This document shows positions 45,131 to 59,500 of a stretch of 64,000 bases of DNA, one piece after another. The stretch's first letter is position 1. Every line of letters starts with the position of its first letter. This DNA comes from Histoplasma ohiense. Lineage: Eukaryota > Ascomycota > Eurotiomycetes > Onygenales > Ajellomycetaceae. The stretch is from positions 3,286,001 through 3,350,000 of the forward strand of contig JAEVHH010000003.1 of the NCBI GenBank assembly GCA_017607445.1, in the 5' to 3' direction. The position numbers were made by a program, and so were the translations under genes. The notes below the pieces were generated by a model, which was not told where the DNA came from, made no database searches, and worked only from the letters and a program-made list of their open reading frames with translations.

Positions 45131-48100
45131 AATACATGAATACTGACAGAAGTGAAATGGTTGATGATGTGGATGCTAGTGGATTCTGATGTGAATGTAA
45201 ACTTTGTGTTTTATATCTGAGCATCAAAATATTTCTTGAAGACAGAAGATAAATCAAAAGTAGTGAAAGCAGTTGATAATTATAAGATTAAATCATATGA
45301 ACAACAAAGAGCTGCAATGAAGATTATCAATGACAAACATATTCTTCAAGAAGAATTTCATCATTTCAAAGAAGCTGACATTAGCAGATATGATGTAATT
45401 TTGAGCATGCTGTGATTGAAAGCTGTGAACTCTGATATCAATTGAGTGTGAAGATGTTGAATCTATAGAAAAGCATTGAATATTAACCACATGCATCTGA
45501 ATACTGCTAAAGAATTCACAACACTAATTGATGATGGTAATATTATATTCACTGCCTTATCATTATGAGCTGTGAGTGCAGCAACTGAGTCAAATATTTC
45601 AAATGATTATAAAGATTATCTTGATGTATTCTGAGAAGACATATCTGATGTGGAACATGCATCTCATGATCATGCTATAGATCTCAAATCTGGCAAGAAA
45701 TCTTCATACTGATTAATATATAACTTATCATCTCAAGAACTCTCTGTCCTCTGAGAATATATTGAAAAGATATTAGAGAAGAATTGAATATGTTCATTCA
45801 AGAGCTCAGCTGACATGTCAGTGTTATTCATACTGAAAAAAGATGAAATTCTGTGTCTTTGTGTGAATTATTGAGAATTGAATGAAATAATGATCAAGAA
45901 TTGATATCCACTGCCCTTGATAAGTGAAATACTTGATAGATTAGCAGATGTCAAAATATATATGCAACTGAATCTTAGAGATGCATATTATAGAATTCAC
46001 ATATGAGCAGAGAATGAATGAAAAATAGTATTTTGAACACAATATGAATATTTTGAATATCTAGTCTTATCTTTTGAGCTAATCAATGTCTCTGCAATCT
46101 TTCAATCTTATATCAACAAAGCTCTCAGTGATCTTTTAGATGTATATTGTGTGGCTTATCTTGATGATATTGTAATCTATTCAAACACACTTGATGAGCA
46201 TGTTGTTCATGTTAAGAACATGCTGAAATGGTTAAGATGTTGAAGACTATATGTCAAACTTAGTAAGTGTACATTTCATGCAACAGAAATTGGATTTTTG
46301 AGTTTTGTGGTTACTACACAGAGTATTACTGTTGAGAAACACTGTGTCAACATGATTCTAGATTGATCAGAACTGTGAACTATAAATGAATTGCAAATAT
46401 TTCTAGAATTTGTCAATTTCTATCATCAATTCATATACAAGTTCTCAATAATAATAGCATCTCTGACTGAATTGTTAAAAGATTACAAAATGAAAAGAGG
46501 GAAGAATAATGCATCTATTCAATTAGACAAAAACTGCAAACATGCAATTTTGCAGTTAAAAAAATGCTTTACAAAAGCATCATTATTGATTCATTTTGAT
46601 CTGCAGTGAAAACTCTGTATAGAAATGAATGAATCTGATGTTGCAATCACCACAGTAATATCACAATTAATGAATGATGATCACTGACATCTGATCATGT
46701 TTTGGTCTAGAAAGCTCACAGAAACAGAAAGATGTTATCAAATATATAATCTAGAAATGTTGCTGATTGTAGAAGCTTTCAGACAATGATGTTACTACTT
46801 ATATGATAGCAGATACTCAATAACTGTTTTATCTGATCATGTCAATCTTCAGTGCTTCATGACAATGAAGCAGCTAAATGAATGTCAGATTTGCTGGATG
46901 AAAATGCTCTCAGTGTTCAATTTTGAAATAGAGCACTGTTCTGAGAAAAATAATCCCACAGATATATCAAGTTGTCACTCAGATTTTGTAAAATATACAG
47001 CTTTCTTGATGAGACTCTCTACTCTGTAAGAGAAGCTGTGTAAGAGAATCTTTAAATCACTAAAGACAAAAGAAAATACAAAGTTAGATCAATGTATCAA
47101 GATGATGTGAAAAGATCTGCAAGCTAATGAAAATTGTTGAGTGAAGAGATCTATAATCATTGATGATAACAATCTCTGCAGAATAAAGAATGTATCTATA
47201 AATGAGAATGAAATCACAGATATTATGAGATTAAATCTATAGACTCTGATGCCACAGATTCTAACTGTCAAAATATTTGAGTCTGAGACAGTCTATCATA
47301 AAGAGATAGCTGAATCTATCATTGAACTCTTACTGCAGATTCAGAATAGAGACATCAGCATATCTGAACTTTATAGAAGACTAGAGATGAGTGATGCTAG
47401 TGTAGATAATTATTCAATCTGAGCAGTAGATAAAGATGACCTGCTCAGAAAAGATGATAAAGTCTATATATCACAAAACAAGACTGTAAGACATGAAATA
47501 ATAAAAATGAATTATGATGATCCCCAAGATGGCCATTTTGAACATGACAAAATCATTGAAGCAATCAAACACAAGTACTTGTGGCATGATATGAGTGATG
47601 AGATTGTAGAATATGTGAGAACTTGTGATGTTTGTCAATGTGTTAAGATATCACAGCACAAACTGTATGAGTTGCTACAATCACATTCAGTATCAGATAA
47701 GAAATAGCATACAATTAACATGGACTTTATTGAAGATCTATCAGATAATAAAAAGAGAAGTCATATCTATAATACTATTGTTGTATTTGTTGATTTATTC
47801 ATCAAATAAGTCATAATTGTGTCCACATCTTCAGAGTTAGATGCAGAAGGATTTGTGGATATTATTGTATGAAGAATTGCAAAGAACTTTGACCTATCTA
47901 CAAACATTATTAATGACTGAGATTTATTAATAAATAGCAAGTTTTGATTGACATTGTGTTACCTGCTTCATATCTGATGAAAATTATCAACAACATTCCA
48001 CCCACAAATCGACAGCCAGACAGAATGATTGAATCAGATGATTGAACATTATCTTCACACATATTGCAGCTATCAGCAAGATAATTGAATAGAATGAATT

Positions 48101-48778
48101 CCTCTGATGCAATGAGCATATAACAACACCTTCCACACATTGATAAAAATGACATCATCTGAAGCAATGATCGGCTGATCAACTGAACTTCACATAGATG
48201 TGGAACCTCCAAGCATGAGCATGTCAAAATCAGCAATGAAACAAATGAAACAGATGAAGCAAGCAGAGAACAAAATCTGAAAATGTCTGAAAGCTATCAA
48301 AGCAGCTGAGAAAAAGTATTACAATCAGTGTCATATATCAAAAAGCTTTAAGATAGAGAACTGAGTAATACTGCATGCAAAAAATATATCCATCTTGTGA
48401 TTTTCACTCAAACTAGATCATTGATTTTTGAGTCTCTTTCAAATAATTGATATCTGTGGTACACAGATGTACAAACTGAAACTCATGCTGTAATATAAAG
48501 AAATTCATCTCATATTTCATATTTCTCTTCTTGAATCATATCACACATGCAACAGACAAATCCTGCAAGCAGAACTGATAATTATAGACATACAAAAGAA
48601 ATGAAAAGTTGAAGCTATATTAGACAAGCATCAGTACCACAGTCAAACACAATATCTTGTCAAATGAAAAGATTGTACAGATGCAGATAATTCTTGAGAA
48701 TCTGAGAAAAACTTGATGAACAGTCAGAAGTACTTGAAACAGTTTAATAAAATCTATCAGAAGTCAGTCAGTAAATGA
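45131..48778 (+). pseudogene. pol: pol of Gypsy A2 (inactivated)
   Basis: Domain order is as in A1. The RT box is YLDD at 46,157-46,168. Integrase CDVCQ is near 47,635 and MDFIED near 47,719-47,736. Chromodomain remains are near 48,600-48,730 (VEAILDKH, YLVK, SWESEKN-like with TGA). The longest open part is 46,391-46,609. Stops are spread along the whole length. Confidence 0.85.
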
Positions 48779-48902
48779 AAATGAAGAAGATAATGATGAC
48801 TGCTGAATATATTTATTTCACTCAGAGATTAAAAAACAGATCTGTCTCAGCTTGATCAGTGTCATTCAAGAAATTATCATCAAAGCAAATCTATTTATTA
48901 TC

Positions 48903-49000
48903 TCAGATTTTCTCAACTGATAAAGCACAACATTTCAATGATAACTTGGAAGCTGCAACTGATGATGTAATCACTGAGATCTTATCAATCACTATTTCAG
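48903..49000 (-). pseudogene. A2 antisense gene, end of exon 3
   Basis: It carries the stop codon at 48,903 as in A1 (5,908). The exon is cut by C2 after ACTATTTCAG; the rest is at 63,118-63,295. Confidence 0.75.
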
Positions 49001-49155
49001 TTCATTCTTACAACTACTCACAAATGTAGAGATACATTTGAACTTTTCCATTTTCTAACTGTTTTTTGTATAATTTTAACCCTTCAATCTATTCAACATC
49101 ATCACACATTCTCTGTGATTACTCCACATGTGTGTACTGCACAGATTGAGTGATC

Positions 49156-50673
49156 ATGAAGCTCTCAACACTCTTCTGTTCATTCAAGAACATTGACACA
49201 GCCTACATCAGATCACTGAAGCTGAAGTCATCAGTCAATTTTGTTACTGAAAAGACTGACAAGAGACAGAGAAAAACTGTTACAATATCTTCTTCAGTTC
49301 TCAAAGAAGTCAGTGATAACATCTTCACAGCCATCTCTCAGCTACAGAAGCAGTTTGAGAAGACTCAACAACAACAGAATCTGCAGCAGAAGACTCTCAT
49401 CAGATTGACAAGAACTCTGAACAGCTGAGTTGAGAAGAAGAAGCAGTCAGTCAGTCAGAACTTTGCTCAAGTCTTCTATAAAAGATTCATTGCATATATG
49501 ACAACAGATCTGAGCACAGCATCAACTCTGAGAGAGAGTGCTGCTCTGAATACTCACTCACAGTCAAATTCAGCAAAGACAACTGCAAGAGAGCTGACTA
49601 TCTGAATGAGCATCATACAGAAGAGAAAAAATTCTACTCTCTCTGAAGCTATCTCTGTCAAGACTGTAGCTTTCTCAGCTGACAGAGCTAGTGAAGTCAG
49701 CCTGCAGCTCAAGAACATCAGTCAGTCAAGAAGTCTCACAGAGAGCATAAAACAGTAGAAGAATTCATGAGTTCTCATTACTTTTCAGTCAGAGAAATGA
49801 GTCACTCAGCTGCAGCCATATACTATACAGCAGATGATCATTGCAAATATTCAAAGAATGAGAGACATGGCTAATGTGTCAAAGATAAAGCTCATCAGAA
49901 CAGATTGAGTGATCATATTAAGCAACAGAGATATATATAATGCTCTGACCACTGAGAAGACAGTGACTACTCTCTGTGAAGTTCTTGACACCACAGAAAT
50001 CTGGCTATCAGAGTGATGGTACAATTATGCTATCTCAGAGATTTCAGAATTTGTTCAGAACTGAGAAAAAGCTAGAATCCCCACAGACAAAATGATTGAG
50101 AAAGAGATTCTGACTCAGACAAAGATAAAATCAGTGAGCTGTCAATTCTCACAATATGAAGTGAATCTCAAAATGAAGAAGATTATATGAATTGTCTTCT
50201 TTCTCATCTCAGTGAAAGACTTCTCACTCTTCAATGTCAGTGAAAGGGTCAGACTCATTGAGAAAAGACCACTGACAGTGAGACATGACTCAGAATGTCA
50301 GAGATACTGCCATTTATCAAAGTGTGTACAACTGATGAGATGCTTCAACTGCAGTGAGCTCACAAGCCAGCATAAAAAATCAACAGATGTGAAGTACAAG
50401 AAAGCATCACAGTGTGTCAACTACTGTCAACTCTACTCAGCTGAACATCAGCACTGCTCTGTCACATTCAGATGTGTGAATGACATTCTCAGACATCTAA
50501 CTCAAAAGAAGCTAGCAGCTGTCCACTGTCTTGACAACAGATGCCACAGAGATGCTCAGAAGCAGCAATCACTGTCAACACAGCCAGTATCAATGATCAC
50601 AGTGATGATATCTACATCATCCACTCAATCAACTCAGTCAACACAACTCATCAGACTAGCACCTCACAAGTGA
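49156..50673 (+). pseudogene. ORF1 of LINE C2 (few stops)
   Basis: This RNA-binding protein of the LINE starts at the ATG at 49,156. Open pieces are 49,156-49,428 (Lys-rich, then Gln-rich coiled coil) and 50,212-50,673. The latter holds the Cys/His clusters CFNCSEL and CQLYSAEHQHC, then CLDNRCH, and a Ser/Thr/Gln-rich end. Stops are TGA or TAG. ORF2 begins shortly after, perhaps in an overlapping frame. Confidence 0.8.
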
Positions 50674-50699
50674 GTGGCTATTCAGAGCTTCATCAGTGA

Positions 50700-53600
50700 A
50701 GAAAATGCTATCTGACAAATGATTCACATCAGACAATGCTCAGCTCACACAGCAGAGCAGCAGTATAGTCAAACAGTCAAAAAATAGTCTAACTTCAGCA
50801 TGCAGACAATAGATCTGAGACTCTTCAATCTCATTCCACAGATGAACTTTGACAGCAGCTCATCAAATGATTTCTCATACTAGAACATCAACATCAGCAA
50901 TGCAGCTGATGCTGCAGAAACAATCAGCAGAAAAATTGCTCTCTGCAGATCTTTTGAGCAAATACAGTCAGAGCAGCTCTCTGTCATACAGCAGCTCTAC
51001 AGCTTGCTTTTGAGCAGAGCTGTGAAGTGATCTGTATACAGAAGTCTTACACACATTCTGATATCAAGATTTCTAATCACTCAGTATATGAGTGCTTTGC
51101 ATTCATAGACTGCTGAGATGACACTAATCTGAAGCAGTGAGAGAAGAAAAGACTCTGAATTATGATATACATATACAAGAGTTCAAAAATAAGAGCACAG
51201 CAATATCAATCTGTGCAAAACAGAGATCTGCTGTAAGTCAGTGTCAATAACTGCCACATTCTCAATGTGTACAGACAGTCTGAGACAGATATGATCATGA
51301 ACTATCTGATCAATTTGAGCCCACCAGTCTGCTGTCTAGTAGATGGGGATTTCAATGTATGATATGATGTTTTTGAATCAGAGACAGTGAATCTGCACTG
51401 AGAAGGAGAGCTTGTTCAGTGAGTCAGTGAACACAGAATGAACTTTGTGAAAAAGATAGATATTTCAACTTATACAGCAGATTATGTAATTGATCTCATC
51501 TTCTTCAATGTAATTTTTACTTCCACTTCAGTGCATCAAGATTTACACTGTGACTCAGATCATCAGTCTATAATTATTATACTGCTGACAACACTCCAGA
51601 CACAGCAGAGTAGAGCTTAGATCAAGATCACAGACTCTCAGCTGAAGCTCTTTACAGATTTTATCAAAGATCTCATAATGAATATATCTTGCTTAGATAG
51701 AGTTGAGAATGCAGCACAGTTTAATAATCTGACTCAACACTTCATTCAGAATCTTCTGACTGCAGCTCAGATAGTTAGCAAGTCAGTACAATAAAAACAG
51801 ACTACAGTCTTCTGATGAACAGCAGACTGTCAAAGAGCACATTGAGAGCTCACTACTCATCAGACAGAGACTACAAAGCACTGATTCAAGAACACAGTAT
51901 GCAAGATCAAGTATGCATACTGAAGACAGATGATTAATAAGATCAGAAATGACAGAAATCTGTACTGAGTGATAGCATGACATGAGCTGAAACTCAACCT
52001 CAGAGCACTCTCTCTGATGATTGAGAATCAGATTATAGAAGAGACAGCTGTCAAAGTCAAGACATTTCAACAAGCTATTCTGAAGTGATACAACTCAGTC
52101 AATGATTTGAAATACAATTCATTGAATAATGAGCACTGAAGCAGCATGAGAAACCTGCTCTGAGATCTTCAGATTGAGATGAAGAAGATAGAGTACAACA
52201 TCATTGAAATACAGAGTATCTCTTCAGACACAGATGAAATCACAGTACAGCTGCTCAAAATATACTGACAGTATATATCTCTCTTTATACAGCAGCTATA
52301 CAACTGCTGTCTCCAGCTCTGCTACTTTCCACAAATCTGAAAGCTGACAGAGATGACAATGATATTTAAAATAGATAAGAGAAATAGAAGCTCAGTCTGC
52401 TTCTGAAGACTCATTACTCTTCTCTCAGTAATCTTCAAGAGGCTGGAATGCATTGTTGCAAGATAACTGATATACACAGCACTCATTCATGATATAATCA
52501 GCTTGCAGTATGAAGAAATGCTGCTCAGATGATTGACAATGAATCTAATAGCTGCTTTCACTCATGAAATGAAGACAGTCTTCACACAAAACAAGAAGAT
52601 ATTCATGATTACAATGAATATACAGAGTGTCTTTGATACTGTGCTGCACAGACAGCTGTTTCAGTGAATGATACAATAGAGATGATTGTATGAGTTGCTA
52701 CAACTCATTGACAGCTTTCTCACTGAACACAGAGCTCAGATTCAGCTGAAGAGAATCATCACAGCAACACATCAGATGCAATGTGATATATCACAGAGAT
52801 TTTCTCTGTCATTAATACTATTTCTTCTGTATCTGACAGAGCTGCTGTGGCAGAATCTGAAATTACACTTTGACTATACAGATGATCTGAATACTTAACA
52901 GACTATACACTTACTTAACAGCAATGCTACTCTTCTCAGTCATGATATACAGAGTATTCTGAGATGAGAGGAGACAAATAAGATGGTCTTTGCATCAGAG
53001 AAACTTGAGATGATTCATCTCACAAGAAAATGATACAATGAAGCACTATCAGTGATTGTGTCAGAGAATCTGATTATACACTCTGTCACTGTCTCAGCTG
53101 AACAGAAGTTAGTACTCTGCTGACTGAGTGTATATTTTGACAGAAGACTCATCTGAAGATTATATATCTCTGTCTGAATAAAGAAGATAAGAGCTGTGGC
53201 TCAGTATATCTGAAGTCTAAAGAAGATCAGAGATGAGCTCTCAGCAGATGCTCTGTGAAAGATGATTACTATCTGTGTGATTTTCTTACTGCTCTATAAC
53301 ACAGAGATCTGATATGACAGCTTCACACAGTCAGCAAAACACACAGATAGAAGTGAAGAGATCAGCTTTCATCTGAAATGATATATGAGAACAGTCAAGA
53401 AAATGTTTATCATGACAGTCAGAGAAGTTCTTTCAGTTTTCTGTATAATATCTATCACAACTCTATACTGAGATGCTGAGCTCTCATCAGTAATGATAGC
53501 TCTGAAGAAGATCAAAATATGTTTTGTGACAAGACTTCAGATGATGAATGAGAGACACTCACTGACTTCATAAATAGTTTCTTCAATGATCACATATGGA

Positions 53601-54497
53601 AGAGAAGCTGAAACTCAGCAGTACTTAAAGATCAAGATTCAGAGATTGAAGATGCTGCTGTCTGCAGTCAATAGATTCACACTTGTCATTTCACACTACT
53701 CAGAGAGATATGAGACAGACTCTATAGAGAGTGTAGATAAAAAAAGTGCTGCTCAGATATTCAAGAAATAATAAAGAAGTCAATCTTCAACAGATCTATA
53801 TATTTTCTCAGATGAATCAGAATAGATTCTTGACAACAGCAGATGAGTTGACTATAACTTTATAGTCTATTAGAGAAACAAACAGCTGATCAGCTTCTCA
53901 GCTGCACTGAGCTCTATATTATATATCTTCAATACTAAGACAGTTGATATCTGCTGTGCATTAGAGTGTGCAGTAAAGCTTCTACTCTGTGCCACAGATG
54001 ACAGCATCAATTCTCAGATCTGACTCTGTCTTGATAACATCTCAGTTATCTGAAATATATAAAGCAGTGTGATGATCTTTTTGAACTGAATCTACAGCTG
54101 CTGTTACAAGCTTCTCAGACAATATAATGTGAGTCTGAAATGAGTCTCTGAGTATATGAGAATAAAGAGCAATGAGAAAGCAGACTGTCTGACTAAATGA
54201 ACAGTCTCATCTACTGCAGTTTCAGTCTATAAACTTGAGATCATATTCACAGTCAGTGGGATCCACACAGTGGTCAAGCAGCTCAGTCAAGAGACAGAGT
54301 GAGAGTGATGAAGCAGAGTCTGTAAAAAACTCTCTGACTGATATCAGAGCTGAAGATTCAGCAGACTGACTATGGAATATCAAGTGAAAATTTCTCCAGA
54401 ACTCATTATGTCATAATATGCTCTTCATCACTGACTCATACTTCACTTCTCTTATGAGGACTTTTTCTGATACCACAGATGCTTTCAGCATGCAGAT
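50700..54497 (+). pseudogene. ORF2 of LINE C2: endonuclease, RT, RNase H (inactivated)
   Basis: This enzyme would nick target DNA and copy the RNA in place. The APE-type endonuclease spans about 50,720-51,610: GDFNV near 51,345, IDLIFFNV near 51,488-51,512 and SDHQS near 51,557 are present. RT runs about 52,330-52,900, with FTHEMKTVF, MNIQSVFD, ISQRFSLS (usual PQGSPLSP) and the catalytic YTDDL near 52,875. RNase H lies at about 53,870-54,230, ending SNEKADCLTK. TGA stops replace Arg/Trp. The C-terminal tail continues past B1. Confidence 0.85.
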
Positions 54498-54502
54498 GTG
54501 AG

Positions 54503-54775
54503 TGTGAGATGTAGTGACAGTGTGAAGAGTAACAGTAGAAGATAGTTTATAGCGTAGTGGAGATAATAGTAATATATTGTAAAGCAATATAGTATAGTAG
54601 CATAACATAGCATAGTGTAGCTAATTGCTAAGAAAGAAAAGAAAGAGAAAGAAGATGTGCGAAATACATACATCGATATATATATATACATATAGAAATA
54701 GTGGTAGTGAGAGTATAATGGAAAGAGGTAAGAATAAGCGAAGATAATAAGGAAATAATAAACAAGTGTATTACA
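54503..54775 (-). repeat. B1 3' LTR
   Basis: 273 bp. It contains TATATATATA and the self-primer candidate (CTAATTGCT on the plus strand, 54,621-54,629). Confidence 0.96.
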
Positions 54776-55123
54776 ATTGCCCCCCTTTTTTATAAGAGCT
54801 GCCCTCAGTGATTGTATAGATTGCTTGCTAGTAGATAATTGCATTCCCATTCACTTGTTGATAGCAGTATATCAATCGCATCCTCTAGATAGCTTGTATA
54901 CGCGTTGTTATCAATTTTCTAATGAGATGAAATTGGTGGATTCTTTGATTGCTAGAGGTTGTGTGCAGAGAAGCAAAAAGAATTTCTTTTCTCTTTGAAG
55001 ATTTCTCTTCTCTTTTAACTTGATCATCATCAAAGCTCCTTGCCTTTCTGCTGTGATTTCTCATTCTCAAAATTTTTAAATTTTTTATATCATCATTTTT
55101 CTTCTCTTCTTTTTTAAATTGAA

Positions 55124-56110
55124 ATGGGCTCTCTTGATTATTCTGATTTTAAGTAAGTTGTTTTCTCACTGGTGCTTATTGTGTATTATTGCTGGTGTTC
55201 CTTGCCAGTGGCATTATTAGTGTGGTCACATGTGCCACTAGCTTGTTTTCATATAGCACCATTCACTGTTCACTTGTTATATTGCTCTAGATTTAGCTCT
55301 AATCACATGATGCACAACAGTCAGATTCCATGCAAATGTTGTGTCTCTAGACTTGAGGACATCAATTTTTGATGTGCACTGAAGTCAAATGCTCAGAAGT
55401 GTTGTGAGGCTTGTGTCTCTGCAGAGAAATTCTGCAAACTCATGAGTAATTCTCTATAATTCTTGCTCTTAGCAATGTTGATATACTGATAATGATGCTA
55501 GATGTGTGATACACCTCTTCTGAGATGCATCATGCATGGGCAAGTGTTTATCTTTGTGAGGGTGGCAGCTGAAGAGAACATAGCCAGCCACAAAAGTCAT
55601 CTTCATCATTTGATAAAATGATTGAATGCATCTCATCTGATGATGCTGTCTGCTCAGAGCAGAGTAGAGATGAATGCTCTATAATTCCAGCACTGAGTGA
55701 TGGCTGAGTCTGCAGAGATGCAGATTTTGAAGACTGTGGTTGTGTCTGATCCTTTCAGAGCAGAGACATTAGAGAAAGAGAAGGATGTGAAGAAGGGGAT
55801 TTTGAGAATGATGAGCTCTGAAGGCTTCATGATGAAGAGGTTGATTGAGAAGGGATTGATGGAGAAGGAGTTGACTGAAGAGTCAATGAAGAAGATTGTG
55901 AAGACATTGATGACTGCAGCAGTGTCTGTGGTGCCTGCTTTCTTTGCCAATTTGTCACTGACATTGATGGAGCAGAGGGAGAGGGTGCTCTGAACAGTGG
56001 AGAAGTGAAAGAAAAAGATGAAGAGAAATGTCTTCCTTCATTGAATGTGCCAGAGAATGAGTAGATTGATGAAGAAGAGAAGATGTGAGAAGACAAATGT
56101 GTTGTGGAAT
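55124..56110 (+). pseudogene. Antisense accessory frame of family B with six-Cys motif
   Basis: It runs against B1 gag-pol, in the same position as the A accessory gene. A CT-rich tract precedes the ATG at 55,124 (MGSLDYSDF), which is followed by a donor GTAAGT at 55,153. A second segment has PCKCC at 55,328-55,342 and CCEAC..C to 55,435: CX2C, X10, C, X9, CX2C, X6, C, with one TGA inside. Both A and B have RL three residues after the second Cys and a CC pair. A likely intron is 55,446-55,501 (GTAATT to GCTAG, with TACTGATAATG). Downstream an open frame of 98 aa (55,697-55,993) competes with an acidic, Cys-containing frame; I cannot decide which is coding. Function is unknown. Confidence 0.5.
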
Positions 56111-56590
56111 AGACATTTGTCTATACCTCTGCATTCAAAATGAGTGTCTGTAATATACAAGTACCAGAAGGAGTATTGAGTGAGGATGACAGAGAGAGAG
56201 AATGAGAGAGATGATGAAAGAGAGAAGAGAAAGTGAGAGATGAGAAGTGAGATGAGAGTGAGTGAATTGAGAGTCTTTAGACTTTTCTTAGAATTCATTT
56301 TCTTTGTTTTTTCCTTGCTTGTATGTTTTATTTTTTGTATTTATTATATTCAAATTGAATTTTTTTCCTTTTTTCTCTTTTTTCTGATAAAATCCTTCTA
56401 AAAAGAATGTATTTGATTGGAGTTTGAGTGAGATTTGTGCTTCTAGCATTTTTTGATTTAAGATTTGCACTTCTGACATCTTTCAACTTGAAGTTCATGC
56501 TTTTGACATTTGGAAGTATGTTGGTTTTGTATTTGTCATTCATTTTCTTATTCAAGAAAGATTTTGAATGTCTGAGTGTTCAATATGTTT
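56111..56590. other. B1 region between antisense frame and pol end
   Basis: Low-complexity GAGAGA/TGAGAGATGA tract (56,185-56,275) and AT-rich sequence. Short frames on the minus strand (56,288-56,555) are Lys/Asn-rich and may be the tail of pol after the chromodomain, with ancestral repeats of LKSKNARSTNL type. Confidence 0.45.
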
Positions 56591-59500
56591 TCTTCTGATT
56601 TCCATATATCACCACTAGAACCCCAACCTGTCCATCTCACAAGATATTTCAGAGGTTTGTTTTTTCATTATCATTTTTCAAGAATTTCTTCAATTTGATA
56701 TTCTTCTTTGTCATTGACAAGTTCTGGTTCTGATTCTGATAGAGCTCCATTTCTGTGGTTGTATGGCTTCAATAAAAATACATGAAATACAGAATGAATG
56801 CTTCTATATGAAGATAGCAGTTCTAGTTTGTACACTTGTTTTCTGATGATATTCAGAATCTTGAAGAGTCCCACATATTTATGATTGAGTTTGTGAACCA
56901 AGTGCAGCAATCAGAGATTTTTTGCATTGAGTATGACATAATCATCTATTTTAAATTGTTGAAGCTTATGTTTTGCATCATAATAAGTTTTCTGTGCTTG
57001 TTGCATCTTTTGTAGATTCTCAATGAGCTTATGATGTGTTTCCTTGATATGTTTCATGCAGCTAGCAGCATGTATGGCGACTGGTTGTGATGATTTGCTG
57101 ATATTAATTTTCAAATCAGATTGATATCCCATTAAGGCTTCTGTGGGTGCCATTTCAGTAGAGATATGTTGAGAGGTATTGTAAACAAACTGCACTAGCA
57201 GTAGCCAGCATGCCCAGTCATCTTGATGATAGTTGATAAAGCATCAGAGATAATGTTTCAAGATTTGATTTTGTCATTCCATTTGACCATCTGTTTGAGG
57301 ATGAAAGGCTGTTGAAAGTTTCCAGTGTGCATCTAGCATATAACAAAAGATGAACCAATAATGGCTTGTAAACAGCAAACCTCAATCAGATATATGGTTT
57401 TTGAGTACTTCATAAATTGTATAGAACTTGGTATAAACAATTTCTGCTAGTTCATCAGCTGTAATGTTTTTGATGCAAGAAATATAGATCATAAACTTGA
57501 TATATATATCCACAATCACTAAAATTGTATTGTAGATTTGATGGAGGAATGTAGAGACTGGCAAGTCTGTAATAAAATTCATAGTAATGAATTCAAAAGA
57601 ATTTGATGATAAAAGAATTGTACTCAATTCTTCATATTGTCTGTGCTGTTTTGACTTTACTCTTTGACAAGTATCACAAGTGGATATATAATTTTTGATA
57701 TTTCTGACTAGTCCATGTCAATAGTATTTGTTCTGAATGCTGTCTATGAACTTTTTTATACCAAAGTGACCCCTCTGTGGATCATCATGGTTTGCACTGA
57801 TAATTTCATCAATGAGTGTCTTTTGTTGAGGAACATACACACAATCATCAGCACACAATATATCATTCTCAGAAATTGTTCATAGTATATTTTCAGCAAC
57901 AGTCATATTCTTCTCTTTTATCTTCTCTCTTTGCTCAGCAGCAAAAGAATCAATCTTCTGTGTTTTACTCAGAAATGAAATGAAGGATTCAGACATTTCT
58001 GTATATGCTGAGTCCTCAAGAATAGTCTTATTGACTGCAATCCAGGGCATATATTGCTCAACATGCAACAGAGGGGAAGAGTTTACATGAGAGGTAGAAG
58101 ATGTCAACATATGAAGCACTTTTCACTCATTAAAAGAAGCATTTTGCTCATTAGAGATCTGTGCACAGACTACATCAGAAGAAATATCATTTTGAAAAGA
58201 AGTATCAGCTTCTCAGTCTAGTCTAACTCCATGTTTCAGCTTCTATTGCAGGGTAGATAACATAGTTTGATCATTATAGATCTCACTGTAGTCTGTGTGA
58301 TGACTGAGCTCATCAGCTGAATTCTTTGATTCAGAGCAGTGCAGTAATACAAAATCATAAGCAGATAAAGCTTCCACTCATCTGATCTGACATCTGTTCA
58401 GTTCCTTAGTCATCATAAAGTACTGCAGATTGACATGATCAGATCAGACTTGAATTGAATACTGACTTTTTTTCAGATAGTGTCTTCAATTCTTAAATAC
58501 TGCTACAATAGCCAAGAGTTCTTTATCATGAGTATCATAACACATTTCCACATCAATCAACTTTCTTGATCAGAAGACAACTGAATGCCAGTGCTCATCA
58601 TTCTGCAACTGTGACAGAATAGCAGCAACTGCAAAAGTGGACACATCAGATTTGATCTGAATACATCAAGCTGAGTCAAAATGAGCTAATAGAGGAGCAT
58701 GTATAAAGTATGATTTGAGCTCATCAAAAGTGCTTTGAGCATCTTCTGTTCATATAAAAGTGGCTTTTCTTTCCCCCTTCTTACTCTCTTTTGTAAGTTC
58801 AAATAATGGGGCTGCAATAGAGGAGAAAGACTTAATAAATCATTGATAGAAATTAGCAAAGCTCAAAAAGAATTGAACCTCTTTAATTGATTTAGATGTA
58901 GATCATTTCACAATAGTGGAGACTCTGTCTGACTTCATCTCAACACTATTTGTATCTATAACAAACCTCAGAAATGAGATCTTGTCCACTTCAAATTCAC
59001 ATTTAGAGAGTTTTGCAAATAGATTCACACACTCAAGACATTCTAGCACCTTAGTAACATGCACTTTATATTTCTGCTTTGAATTGAAGAATATGAGAAT
59101 GTCATCCAAATAGACAACACAACATATATTCAACAAATCAGACAAGACATTGTTAATGTATGCTTGGAATATCACTGAAGTATTAGCTAGTTCAAATGAT
59201 ATAACTATATATTCAAAATGTTCATATCTCATTCTAAAGGCTATCTTCCAATGGTCTTTTATCACTATAAGTATGCAGTGGTAGGCATCTTGAAGGTCCA
59301 GCTTAGTGAATATCTTGACTTTTGAAAGTCTATCAAGTAATTCACTTATTAGAGGTAGAGGGTATCAGTTCTTGATGATGATTCAATTTAACCCTCAATA
59401 GTCTATACAAAGACAGAGTTCATCATTTTTTTTGAGAACAAAGAGAATCAGTGCATCAGCTGAGCTACTGAATAATTGTATCCACTCTTTATCTAATGCA

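Noticed and set aside
54485..54850. Tyr/Phe-rich membrane-like proteins (also at 7,764-8,024, 12,956-13,177 and 61,616-61,834)
   Set aside because: All lie in LTRs of family B, over the TATATA and pyrimidine-rich tracts.
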